From assembly GCA_002433485.1 (NCBI GenBank), contig DJIF01000135.1:1-15737 (forward strand): a stretch of 15,737 bases of DNA. Reading direction: 5' to 3'. Below the pieces are notes generated by a model. It was not told the origin of the DNA and ran no database searches. It worked only from the letters and a program-made list of their open reading frames with translations. This document shows, piece after piece, positions 1 to 7,535 of the stretch (position 1 is its first letter; every line of letters starts with the position of its first letter). The translations under genes and the position numbers were made by a program. The stretch comes from Deltaproteobacteria bacterium UBA6601 (GTDB taxonomy: Bacteria; Myxococcota_A; UBA796; UBA9615).

Positions 1-1
1 C

Positions 2-28
2 GGTCACGGCGGTCACGGCGGTCACGGC
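2..28 (+). repeat. 9-bp tandem repeat, three copies, in the ctaD N-terminal coding sequence
   Basis: The unit GGTCACGGC occurs three times head to tail (2-10, 11-19, 20-28) in the ctaD frame. It encodes Gly-His-Gly repeats, followed by DHHH. The array may continue left of the window. Copy number of such repeats can vary by slippage, and because the unit is 9 bp the frame would be kept. Confidence 0.8.
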
Positions 29-1693
29 GACCATCACCACGAAGAAAGCTTCTTCATGAAGTACATGTGGTCGACGGACCACAAGATGATCGCCATGCAG
101 TACATGTTCACCGGCATGTTCATGGCCTTGATCGGCGGCTTCTTCGCCTACGCTTTCCGCATGCAGCTGGCCTTCCCAGGCAGCCATGTGCCGGGCTTCG
201 GCACGGTAACCTCGGGGGAGTACAACTCGCTGGTCACCAACCACGGCACAATCATGATCTTCTGGGTCGCGATGCCGGTTCTGATCGCGGCCTTCGGCAA
301 CTATCTCATTCCGCTGATGATCGGCTGCGACGACATGGTCTTCCCGCGGATCAATCGGCTCTCGTATCAGGTGTTCCTGCTCAGTGCCATCGTCCTGATT
401 GCCAGCTTCTTTGTTCCCGGCGGCGGTTTTGGCGGCGCATGGACCGCATATCCGCCGCTCTCCTCCAGTGCGGAATACAGCCTAACCCCACTTGGCTCGA
501 CCTTATGGGTGATCGCAGTGGCCCTGGAATTTGTCGCCTTCCTATTGGGCGGCATCAACTTCATCACCACCGCGATGAATTCAAGGGCGCCGGGCATGAA
601 GGCATTCGATATGCCGATCGTGATCTGGATGATCGTGGTCGCATCGATCCTGTTCATGGCCTCTGTAGGCCCGCTCATCGCGGGCGCGGCGATGCTCGTC
701 TTCGACCAGCAACTCGGCACCTTCTTCTTCGATCACGCTCGCGGCGGCGATCCCATCCTCTGGCAACACCTATTCTGGTTCTTCGGCCATCCTGAGGTCT
801 ATGTCGTATTGCTACCAGCACTTGGCATCGTGGCAGAAATCATCACGGTGTTCTCCCGTAAGAAGCTGTTCGGCTACAAGACGGTGCTCTACACCACCTT
901 TGCGACCGGAATCCTAAGCTTCTTCGTCTGGGCCCACCACCAATTCATCGCCGGCATCGACCCCCGCATGGCGAACATCTTTACGGTCACCACACTGCTC
1001 ATCTCAGTGCCTATCGCAGAGATGTTGTTTGTCTATATCGCCACCCTCTATCGAGGTTCAATCACCCTGAATACGCCGATGCTCTGGGCGCTGTCGTTCA
1101 TTGCCGAATTCCTGATTGGCGGTGTCACCGGAATCTTCCTGGGCGCGAGCGGGGCGGACATCTACTTCCACGACACCTACTTCGTCCTCGCACACTTCCA
1201 CTACACGTTCTTCCCTATCGCCATCATTGGTGTGTACGCGGGAGTTACCTACTGGTTCCCCAAGATGTTCGGGAAAATGATGAACGACACCCTCGGGAAG
1301 ATTCACTTCTGGGGCACGATCATCCCCTTCAACTTCATCTTCATCCCGTTGTTCTTCCTCGGGGGACTTGGCCAACACCGGCGCATCTACAACTACCAGC
1401 ACTTTCCAGAACTGGCCGGCGCCAACATGCAACAGCTTCGCGTCATAGCGACCGTCTCGCTGCTGGTCATGCTCGCCTTTCAAGTAGTGTTCTTCTACAA
1501 CTTCATCATCAGCCTCCGAAACGGCAAGAAGGCCGGCCCCAACCCATGGCGTGCCTGCACCCTTGAGTGGACCACTCCTTCACCTCCCGGGCACGGCAAC
1601 TGGGCTGAGCTTCCCAACTGCTATCGAGGACCCTACGAGTACAGCGTCCCGGGTCGTGAAGAAGACTTCTGGCCCCAGAATGAACCCGCCTGA
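2..1693 (+). CDS. ctaD: Cytochrome c oxidase subunit I (aa3-type), 5' end outside the window
   Basis: This is the catalytic haem-copper subunit of an inner-membrane oxygen reductase. The first ATG is at 56, but the frame is open to the left edge and upstream codons encode a Gly-His-rich stretch followed by DHHHEESFF. With no convincing ribosome site at 56, I infer that the start lies upstream. Numbering from the ATG at 56, the haem a ligands are H63 (NHGTIMIFW) and H382. CuB ligands are H245, H294 and H295, with the cross-linked Tyr at Y249 in GHPEVY. The haem a3 ligand is H380 in HDTYFVLAHFHY. The D-pathway Asp (D93, IGCDDMVFPRIN) and the gating Glu (E247) are present, as is the propionate-binding RR (442-443). 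About twelve hydrophobic segments fit the family. Oddly, the K-pathway lysine position is M323 (VPIAEM instead of the usual IPTGVK). It heads the cox genes in view; subunit II is presumably upstream. Identity is certain; the proton-pathway reading is inference. Confidence 0.96.
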   Translation, partial: GHGGHGGHGDHHHEESFFMKYMWSTDHKMIAMQYMFTGMFMALIGGFFAYAFRMQLAFPGSHVPGFGTVTSGEYNSLVTNHGTIMIFWVAMPVLIAAFGNYLIPLMIGCDDMVFPRINRLSYQVFLLSAIVLIASFFVPGGGFGGAWTAYPPLSSSAEYSLTPLGSTLWVIAVALEFVAFLLGGINFITTAMNSRAPGMKAFDMPIVIWMIVVASILFMASVGPLIAGAAMLVFDQQLGTFFFDHARGGDPILWQHLFWFFGHPEVYVVLLPALGIVAEIITVFSRKKLFGYKTVLYTTFATGILSFFVWAHHQFIAGIDPRMANIFTVTTLLISVPIAEMLFVYIATLYRGSITLNTPMLWALSFIAEFLIGGVTGIFLGASGADIYFHDTYFVLAHFHYTFFPIAIIGVYAGVTYWFPKMFGKMMNDTLGKIHFWGTIIPFNFIFIPLFFLGGLGQHRRIYNYQHFPELAGANMQQLRVIATVSLLVMLAFQVVFFYNFIISLRNGKKAGPNPWRACTLEWTTPSPPGHGNWAELPNCYRGPYEYSVPGREEDFWPQNEPA

Positions 1694-1717
1694 TCTTCTG
1701 GCCCTGGATACAGCATC

Positions 1718-2290
1718 ATGACGAAACCCATTGCCACTACCCGTGAAGCGAGCGGAACCCCCACCGGCCGCCTGGCCGTCTGGTGGGTGATCGCCTCCGA
1801 AATCGTCATCTTCGGCGGTCTGCTCGCTGGCTACCTGATGCACCGGCTCGGCCACCCTGAATGGGTAGCCCATGCGGCCAATACCAACGTCTGGATCGGG
1901 GCCTTCAACACCTTCGTGCTTCTGACCTCATCATTGTCCGCGGTACTGGCCCACGCCGCTGCCGAAAAAGGCAATGGACCAAAAGCGGCAAACCTGCTGC
2001 TCGCCACCACCTTTGGTGGCCTGATTTTCGTCATCGTCAAGAGCTACGAGTGGACCTACGAAATCAGCCACGGAATGACCATCACGGCCAACGGCTTCTG
2101 GGCCTTCTACTACGTTGCTGCGGGCCTGCACGCGCTGCACGTGGTGGCAGGAATGGTCATCATGATCATCATCTCAGTCGCGGCAAGAAAAGGCCGAGAG
2201 CTACAGCGAGTCGAGCTCATCGGTATCTACTGGCACTTTGTAGATCTAGTCTGGATCTTCCTCTTCCCACTCCTCTATATCGCCAAGTAG
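1718..2290 (+). CDS. Cytochrome c oxidase subunit III family protein (first paralogue)
   Basis: This is a 190-aa membrane protein of the haem-copper oxidase subunit III family, which packs against subunit I in the inner membrane. Five hydrophobic segments lie at about residues 19-41, 56-79, 92-111, 126-154 and 169-189, so it is the short five-helix form lacking the two N-terminal helices of the mitochondrial protein. Family marks are the helix-1 Glu (E28 in ASEIVIFGG), YEW at 110-112, GLHALHVVAG at 136-145 and YWHFVDLVWIFLF at 171-183. It starts 24 nt after ctaD with only a weak ribosome site, so translational coupling or operon co-expression is likely. A second subunit III-like gene follows at 2886. 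I left the gene symbol empty because it is unclear which of the two is the canonical ctaE. Confidence 0.92.
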   Translation: MTKPIATTREASGTPTGRLAVWWVIASEIVIFGGLLAGYLMHRLGHPEWVAHAANTNVWIGAFNTFVLLTSSLSAVLAHAAAEKGNGPKAANLLLATTFGGLIFVIVKSYEWTYEISHGMTITANGFWAFYYVAAGLHALHVVAGMVIMIIISVAARKGRELQRVELIGIYWHFVDLVWIFLFPLLYIAK

Positions 2291-2305
2291 CGACCAGGAG
2301 ACGGC

Positions 2306-2848
2306 ATGTCCGACGACCATCACGAAAAACACTACATCAAGATCTATAAGGTTCTGCTGGTGCTCCTCGCGGTCAGCATTGTGGGCCCTGAAGTTGCTAA
2401 GTTCACACCGCCTACCCTATCCAAGTACATCATCTTGGTTACGGCCTTTGGTATCGCCTTTGTAAAGGCCTACATGGTCGCCAAGAACTTCATGCATCTC
2501 AACATCGAGAAGCCAATAGTTCACTACTTCCTGGCCACATGCCTGTCCTTCGTAGTGCTGTTCTTTGCTGCAACCTCGCCAGACGTAATGAAGCAAGATG
2601 GCAGCAACTGGGTCAAGGATTACGACTTTCCCACCCTGCAGGCCTCATGCTGCCAACAAAACAACGCCGCTGATTGCAAGCTTGCTGGGCTTCAGATCGA
2701 AGACCAGGACGCATACAAGACCAAGATCCGCTGCGTCCAGTGCCTGGGAATTGAGGGCTATCCAGAGACCGCCAAAGAATGCAAAGCTCAGTTCAAAGCC
2801 GCGAAAACCGCAGCATTGAATATGACCAAGGCCCCGTCCGGCTACTGA
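2306..2848 (+). CDS. Cytochrome c oxidase subunit IV-like protein with Cys-rich C-terminal extension
   Basis: This 180-aa protein has an N-terminal part that fits the prokaryotic cytochrome c oxidase subunit IV family (CyoD/CtaF-like). It has three hydrophobic segments at about 14-33, 40-60 and 71-91, with the typical GIAFVKAYMVAKNFMHL between helices 2 and 3. After the last helix comes about 90 residues of soluble sequence, unusual for a family that normally ends near helix 3. This tail has six cysteines: C115, C116, C124, C143, C146 and C159, including CC and CVQC (CxxC). By CyoD-like topology the tail would be outside the cytoplasm, where it could be disulfide-bonded or bind metal; that is inference. 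AGGAG at 2296-2300, 5 nt before the ATG, supports the start, and the gene follows the upstream subunit III by 15 nt. Confidence 0.82.
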   Translation: MSDDHHEKHYIKIYKVLLVLLAVSIVGPEVAKFTPPTLSKYIILVTAFGIAFVKAYMVAKNFMHLNIEKPIVHYFLATCLSFVVLFFAATSPDVMKQDGSNWVKDYDFPTLQASCCQQNNAADCKLAGLQIEDQDAYKTKIRCVQCLGIEGYPETAKECKAQFKAAKTAALNMTKAPSGY

Positions 2849-2885
2849 GTTCCCGCCCTATCGACGACCGGAAATAGCGCGCACC

Positions 2886-3503
2886 ATGACGGCTAAAGCC
2901 ACCTCAGCAGGCGCAGCCAATCAAGCACCTTCAGGCCGCGCTCACCCGGAACGCAAGCCACCGCTGCTGCCCAATGGCGTGCTGGCCATGCTGATCTTTA
3001 TCCTCACCGAGATCATGTTCTTCGCCGGACTGATCAGCGCCTTCATGATCGTCAAGGCCGGCACTCCGGGTGGGATCTGGCCGCCCCTTAACCAGCCACG
3101 ACTCCCGGTCGAAGAGACAGCGGTCAATACGGTAGCGCTGCTGCTGAGCGGGGCCCTATTACTCTGGGCCCGCAGGCGTTTCGATGGGGCTCCGCAGCGG
3201 GCACGCACCCCCATGCTGCTGTCCATCCTGCTGGGCTTGGTCTTTGTCGGCTTCCAAGGGGTCGAATGGACCGCAATGCTCGGTCAGGGGCTGACCATGA
3301 CATCAAGCACCCACGGTTCTTTCTTTTATCTGATTGTCGGCTGCCACGGGCTCCATGCGGTCGTCGCGCTGGCATTTCTGATCGGCCAGTACTTCCAGCT
3401 GCTTCGAGACAAGTTGGCAAGAAACAGCTTGAGGACAGCCGCTGTGTTCTGGTACTTCGTAGTGTTGCTATGGCCGGTCCTCTACCTTCAGGTCTACCTA
3501 TGA
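2886..3503 (+). CDS. ctaE: Cytochrome c oxidase subunit III family protein (second paralogue)
   Basis: This 205-aa five-helix protein is a haem-copper oxidase subunit III. Visible family features are LAMLIFILTEIMFFAGLISAF with Glu E42 in helix 1, the PRLPVEETAVNTVALLLSG stretch (71-89), FQGVEW (123-128), GCHGLHAVVAL (152-162) and the C-terminal FWYFVVLLWPVLYLQVYL. Compared with the first paralogue, the last-helix YWHFVD has become FWYFVV, so a His and an Asp are missing. The N-terminal 27 residues are polar and low in complexity. The first paralogue and this gene flank the subunit IV gene and are clearly divergent rather than a recent duplication. The stop overlaps the start of the next small gene (ATGA). 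Family assignment is firm; the symbol is tentative because two candidates exist. Confidence 0.92.
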   Translation: MTAKATSAGAANQAPSGRAHPERKPPLLPNGVLAMLIFILTEIMFFAGLISAFMIVKAGTPGGIWPPLNQPRLPVEETAVNTVALLLSGALLLWARRRFDGAPQRARTPMLLSILLGLVFVGFQGVEWTAMLGQGLTMTSSTHGSFFYLIVGCHGLHAVVALAFLIGQYFQLLRDKLARNSLRTAAVFWYFVVLLWPVLYLQVYL

Positions 3504-3748
3504 GTTCGCCTTCGCCAGCCCGGCGGAGTTGCCTGCGGCCAAGCACCATCGTAACGCTCAGCACGCTGCTGCTGCTAATGGTATTGCCAAATCTGGCGGA
3601 GGCTTGCCCAGTCTGCAACTCGGTGCGCAACGAGAGCAGCCGGATCGCCTTTCTGGTCACCACAGCATTTCTTTCGCTGCTCCCCCTCGGCGTGATCGGG
3701 GGCTTTGTCTGGTGGCTGCGCAATGCAGCCCGCAAGGTGCAGTCCTGA
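3500..3748 (+). CDS. Small cox-operon membrane protein with CPVC motif
   Basis: This 82-aa protein starts at the ATG that overlaps the ctaE stop (ATGA at 3500-3503), so coupled translation is likely. A longer reading in the same frame from 3266 would run out of frame through ctaE and is not credible. The N-terminus (SPARRSCLRPS, then a hydrophobic stretch to about residue 33) looks like a signal peptide ending near LAEA. The predicted mature protein would start close to C36-P-V-C39 (CPVCNSVRNESSR), followed by one transmembrane helix at about 49-72 and a short basic tail. The CxxC would sit at the periplasmic face. Copper binding or thiol chemistry during CuA/CuB site assembly is a reasonable guess from position and motif, but I do not recognise a named family. 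Last gene of the cox operon. Confidence 0.78.
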   Translation: MSSPSPARRSCLRPSTIVTLSTLLLLMVLPNLAEACPVCNSVRNESSRIAFLVTTAFLSLLPLGVIGGFVWWLRNAARKVQS

Positions 3749-3852
3749 GCAAGCTTCCCAAGCCGGAAGAAGGTCCAGCGCTTGTATTGCACTCCTTCAA
3801 GCAGACGTATCACGACACGACCGTTAGGTGAGGAGCCGAGCTGTTAGCCAGC

Positions 3853-3868
3853 GCAGGCAGGCAGGCAG
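3853..3868 (+). repeat. Short GCAG tetranucleotide repeat (four copies)
   Basis: Four head-to-tail GCAG units are followed by two CAAG units (3869-3876) in the non-coding gap after the cox operon. It is short and may be chance; no coding role is seen. Confidence 0.5.
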
Positions 3869-3884
3869 CAAGCAAGAGCGGCCA

Positions 3885-3910
3885 AAGCTCGAAAAGGCTG
3901 AGCTTCTTTT
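3885..3910 (+). terminator. Possible weak intrinsic terminator after the cox operon
   Basis: AAGCTC (3885-3890) and GAGCTT (3900-3905) form a perfect 6-bp stem, extended by one G-T pair, with a loop of about 7 nt. CTTTT follows directly. The stem is short and only half GC, and it lies 137 nt past the last cox gene, so this is a tentative call. Nothing else in the 277-nt gap looks more like a terminator. Confidence 0.35.
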
Positions 3911-3965
3911 GAGAATACCGCCAGTCAAGCAGAGCAGCTGCAACTCTCATTTATCGACGGTCCCC

Positions 3966-3994
3966 TTGTTTGGAGTGGCTGGTCGATCTAATTT
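3966..3994 (+). promoter_or_regulatory. Candidate sigma70-like promoter for the activase gene
   Basis: TTGTTT (3966-3971) and TAATTT (3989-3994) are separated by 17 nt, about 30 nt before the GTG start at 4026. Each hexamer matches the consensus in only about half its positions. The surrounding stretch is AT-richer than its neighbours. Weak evidence; position is the main argument. Confidence 0.25.
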
Positions 3995-4010
3995 CTCTGT
4001 CTGGGTAGTC

Positions 4011-4016
4011 GGAGGG
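4011..4016 (+). promoter_or_regulatory. Ribosome binding site fixing the GTG start at 4026
   Basis: GGAGGG lies 9 nt before the GTG at 4026. It selects that start, which also begins exactly at the first beta strand of the ATPase fold (LLVGIDVGSTT). Confidence 0.7.
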
Positions 4017-4025
4017 TAATACATA

Positions 4026-7000
4026 GTGACCGGATTACTGGTTGGCATCGACGTTGGCTCCACCACGGTCAAAGCAGTGGTCGTCGACCCCACCAGCCGC
4101 GAAATCCTGTGGAAAGACTACCAACGCCACGAGACCCGCCAGCCGGAGATGGTGCTCGACTTCCTGATTCGCATCGGCGCCGCCTTCCCGGACACCGCCC
4201 GGGAAGAAATGACCATCTACCTGACGGGCTCAGGCTCTAAGCCTCTTTGTGAGCCCATCGGAGCGCGCTTTGTTCAAGAAGTAAACGCGGTTACCGTCGC
4301 AGTGGAACAACTCCATCCAGATGTGGGGTCGGTGGTCGAGCTGGGAGGGCAAGACGCCAAGATCATCATCTTCTCGGTCAACGAGGAGACCGGCGAAAGA
4401 ACCGCTTTCACCTCGATGAATGACAAATGCGCCAGCGGTACTGGCGCCACCATCGACAAGTGCATGCTGAAAGTTGGAATGGCCCCAGAAGAGGTGCAGC
4501 GCATTATCTTTAATCCGGGCAAGCTCCATCATGTAGCGGCCAAGTGCGGCGTCTTCGCCGAGACGGACATCGTCAACCTGGTGAAGTCGGGCATCCCAGC
4601 CCCCGAGATCATGAACTCACTGGCGGACGCCATTGTCCACCAGAACCTGTCCGTTCTGACAAGAGGCAATACCCTGAAGTCCAAGGTCCTGCTGCTGGGC
4701 GGTCCCAACTGCTACCTGCCCTTCCTGCAAGAGTGCTGGCGGCTGCGCATTCCAGAGACCTGGGACGAGCGAGGCTACGACTGGGACCGCGACGCCGGCC
4801 CCGAGCAGCTGATCATCATTCCGGAAGACAGCCAATATTACGCAGCTTATGGCGGCGTCCTGTTCGGCGCTGAAGACGTATGCACTGGTGAGACGATCAC
4901 CTACCGGGGGCTGGATCATCTAAAGGAATATATGAGCTCAGGTAGGGCTGAGCGACTGGCCGCAAGCGCCGGAAAACCGCTCATCTCAAGTAAGGAAGAG
5001 CTGGTTCAGTTCAAGAGCGACTACACCATTCCACGCTTCGATGAGCCGGCGCTTAAGAAAGGCAGCGTAGTGCGGGCCGTAGTCGGTCTTGATGGCGGCT
5101 CTACCAGCTCCAAGGCGGTCCTCATGGACGAGGATGGACAGATCCTGCGCAAGGCCTATCGACTCAGCCGAGGCAACCCGATCCAGGACACCAAAGAGAT
5201 TCTCGCCGAACTCAAGGCGCGGGTCGAAGCAGAGGGCGCTGAGCTTGAAGTGATCGGCTTTGGTGCCACCGGCTACGCAGCAGCAGTACTTGAGGAGTCG
5301 GTCAAAGCTGACGTCAACATCGTCGAGACCATTGCCCACATGCAGAGCGCGCGCTCGGTCTTCCCCGATGTAGATGTAGTCTGTGACATCGGCGGACAGG
5401 ACATCAAAGTCCTGTTCATGGAGCATGGTGACATCAAGGACTTCAAGCTGAGCAACCAGTGCTCGGCGGGCAACGGCATGCTTCTGCAGGCCATGGCCGA
5501 CCAGTTCGGCGTACCCATTGTCGACTACGCTGATGTGGCCTTCGACGCCCCGCTCAGCCCACGCTTCAGCTACGGCTGCGCGGTCTTCCTCGACTCCGAC
5601 CGGGTCAACTTCCAGAAAGAGGGCTACAGCAAAGAAGAACTGCTCGCCGGACTGGCCCTGGTACTGCCGAAGAACGTCTGGCAGTACGTGGTTGGGGTAC
5701 CCCGAATGGCCGAATTCGGTACCCGCTTTGTGCTGCAGGGAGGAACCCAGAAGAATCTCGCAGCGGTAAAAGCCCAAGTTGACTACATCAAGCAGCGGGT
5801 GCCCGGTGCCGAGGTGCTGGTCCACCCCCACTGCGGTGAGGCAGGTGCCATCGGCGCCGCCAAGGAGACCCTGCGAGTGGTCAAGGAACGCGGACGCAGC
5901 ACCTTCATCGGGCTCGAAGCCGCCATAGACCTTGAGTACACAACGGTCAACGATGAGAGTACGGTCTGCCACTTCTGTCCCAATGAGTGCAGCAGGACCT
6001 TCATCGACACCATCACCCCCGATGGCGCTACCTCTCGCTACATCAGTGGCTTCTCCTGCGAGAAGGGCACCGTTGAGAGTAAGGAAGCCCTTAAGGTTCT
6101 GCACAAGAAGAAACAGGCCATAAGATCTCGCTATCCCAACCTGGTGGAGTTCGAGAGCCAGCTTGGCTTCAAGCACAACTACGACCCGCTGCCCCTGCCA
6201 CGAGCAGGGAGCCGCAAGCAAGACGTCGAGGTACGCCGGGGCCTCCTCGGTCGGGTAAAGCGGCGCCTCATCCAGCGCGGTGTAGAGCGCTCCAGCCCGG
6301 CCGACGCAGCCCACCGCAAGCAGCTGAAGATTGGCATGCCGCGGGTCCTGAACATGTACGGAACCGCCCCCCTATGGAGGACCTATTTCGAAGCCCTGGG
6401 AGTGCCGAAGAGCCACATCATCTGGAGCGACGAAAGCAGCGAAGAGATGTTCACCGAGGGTGGCAAATACGGCTCGGTAGACCCCTGCTACCCAAGTAAG
6501 GTGGTACAGGCGCACATCCACAACCTGCTGTTCCACAAGCATGAGGGCCGTCGAACCGGCCCCCTCGACTACATTTTCTTCCCCTGCCTGACCCATGTGC
6601 CCACCTGGGTCTCGCATGTAATGGACTCAGCAAGCTGCCCCATCGTCGCGGGAACACCAAAAGTGATCAAAGCGGCCTTCACCAAAGAGGTGGACTTCTT
6701 CGCTAGAGCTGGCGTTGAATACATCGACACCGCCTGCATTCTCACCGAGCCCCACCTGTTCAACGACCAGATGTGGCAGGACTGGGGGCAGCGACTGCGG
6801 GTCACCCGGGACGAGCACGACCACGCTATCGAGCAGGCCTGGGAGGCCTTGCGCCGCTGGGACGCCGAGGTTCAGAATCGTGGCCGCGCTGTGATTGAGG
6901 AACTGGAGGCAACCGGCAAGCTGGGCATTCTGGTCGTTGGCAGACCCTATCATCAGGACCCTGGCCTGCACCACGGCATCCCCGATGAATTGCAGGCCCA

Positions 7001-7535
7001 GGGCTATCCGATTCTTTCCATGCGCTCCATTCCCAAGGACGCCGAATGGCTGGCCAGGTTCATGAAGCAGGACCTGGATTCGGGCAGGATCGCTGATCCC
7101 TTCGATCTTCGTGACGTCTGGCCGGAAAACTATTCAAGCAACTCGGTGCAGAAGGTCTGGGCAGCGCGCTTCGCAGCCCGTCATCCCAACCTCGCGGTGC
7201 TCGACCTGAGCAGCTTCAAGTGCGGCCACGACGCGCCTACCTATGGCCTCGTCGACGAGATGATAAAGGCGGGGCGCACGCCCCGCTTGATCATGCACGA
7301 CATTGATGCCAACAAGCCCTCAGGGTCCATCGTAATCCGCACCAAAACCTTTGCCTACAGCCTTGAGAGAGAGACTGCCCGCCTCCAACGCGGTCGTGAT
7401 GACCTGGCTGACCTAAAGCGCCGACTGCAAAGTCACCTCAACAGCATGACCCGACCTGCTACCGGTCAACGCCCACCGCCGCCCCCCTCCCCTCATCCTC
7501 GCCTGGATGTCCTTCAGGATCGGAGTCAACGATGA
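4026..7535 (+). CDS. Double-domain acyl-CoA dehydratase activase (BadF/HgdC-type ATPase) with DUF2229-like region
   Basis: This 1169-aa cytoplasmic protein probably uses ATP to push a low-potential electron onto a partner dehydratase or reductase. Domain 1 (about 1-290) has GIDVGSTTVK (7-16), ELGGQDAK and cysteines C135 (NDKCASGTG) and C174 (AAKCGVFAE). Domain 2 (about 348-620) repeats the plan with GLDGGSTSSK (354-363), DIGGQDIK, C479 (SNQCSAGNG) and C518 (SYGCAVF). Each Cys pair is 39 apart, as in HgdC, where a homodimer shares one [4Fe-4S]; here one chain carries all four. A Cys motif follows: C648, C651, C655 and C678. Residues 767-1110 resemble DUF2229, with VLNMYGTAPLWR, SVDPCYPSKV, FFPCLTHVPTW, GRPYHQDPGLHHGIP and FKCGHDAPTYG. 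The tail is proline-rich (about 1143-1158). Its stop overlaps the next gene's start (ATGA); related proteins can be a single longer chain. Substrate unknown. Confidence 0.9.
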   Translation: MTGLLVGIDVGSTTVKAVVVDPTSREILWKDYQRHETRQPEMVLDFLIRIGAAFPDTAREEMTIYLTGSGSKPLCEPIGARFVQEVNAVTVAVEQLHPDVGSVVELGGQDAKIIIFSVNEETGERTAFTSMNDKCASGTGATIDKCMLKVGMAPEEVQRIIFNPGKLHHVAAKCGVFAETDIVNLVKSGIPAPEIMNSLADAIVHQNLSVLTRGNTLKSKVLLLGGPNCYLPFLQECWRLRIPETWDERGYDWDRDAGPEQLIIIPEDSQYYAAYGGVLFGAEDVCTGETITYRGLDHLKEYMSSGRAERLAASAGKPLISSKEELVQFKSDYTIPRFDEPALKKGSVVRAVVGLDGGSTSSKAVLMDEDGQILRKAYRLSRGNPIQDTKEILAELKARVEAEGAELEVIGFGATGYAAAVLEESVKADVNIVETIAHMQSARSVFPDVDVVCDIGGQDIKVLFMEHGDIKDFKLSNQCSAGNGMLLQAMADQFGVPIVDYADVAFDAPLSPRFSYGCAVFLDSDRVNFQKEGYSKEELLAGLALVLPKNVWQYVVGVPRMAEFGTRFVLQGGTQKNLAAVKAQVDYIKQRVPGAEVLVHPHCGEAGAIGAAKETLRVVKERGRSTFIGLEAAIDLEYTTVNDESTVCHFCPNECSRTFIDTITPDGATSRYISGFSCEKGTVESKEALKVLHKKKQAIRSRYPNLVEFESQLGFKHNYDPLPLPRAGSRKQDVEVRRGLLGRVKRRLIQRGVERSSPADAAHRKQLKIGMPRVLNMYGTAPLWRTYFEALGVPKSHIIWSDESSEEMFTEGGKYGSVDPCYPSKVVQAHIHNLLFHKHEGRRTGPLDYIFFPCLTHVPTWVSHVMDSASCPIVAGTPKVIKAAFTKEVDFFARAGVEYIDTACILTEPHLFNDQMWQDWGQRLRVTRDEHDHAIEQAWEALRRWDAEVQNRGRAVIEELEATGKLGILVVGRPYHQDPGLHHGIPDELQAQGYPILSMRSIPKDAEWLARFMKQDLDSGRIADPFDLRDVWPENYSSNSVQKVWAARFAARHPNLAVLDLSSFKCGHDAPTYGLVDEMIKAGRTPRLIMHDIDANKPSGSIVIRTKTFAYSLERETARLQRGRDDLADLKRRLQSHLNSMTRPATGQRPPPPPSPHPRLDVLQDRSQR

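Noticed and set aside
3266..3499. A longer N-terminus for the CPVC protein
   Set aside because: It would read out of frame through conserved ctaE sequence. The ATGA start at 3500 gives a proper signal peptide.
3124..3813. A 229-codon minus-strand open frame over ctaE and the CPVC gene
   Set aside because: It overlaps two well-supported plus-strand genes and has an Arg/Ser-rich composition typical of shadow frames.
3828..4019. A 63-codon plus-strand frame in the gap before the activase gene
   Set aside because: It contains the repeat and the possible terminator, has no good ribosome site and encodes a low-complexity basic peptide.
4986..6314. A 442-codon open frame on the minus strand opposite the second ATPase domain
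   Set aside because: The plus strand there encodes conserved ATPase and Cys motifs. The minus frame shows no recognisable motif and is a by-product of GC-rich codon use.
7532..7535. Frameshift splitting one long activase-dehydratase gene
   Set aside because: The activase ends in its own proline-rich tail and the next gene has its own ribosome site and a clean ATGA overlap, so a natural two-gene layout is more likely than an error.
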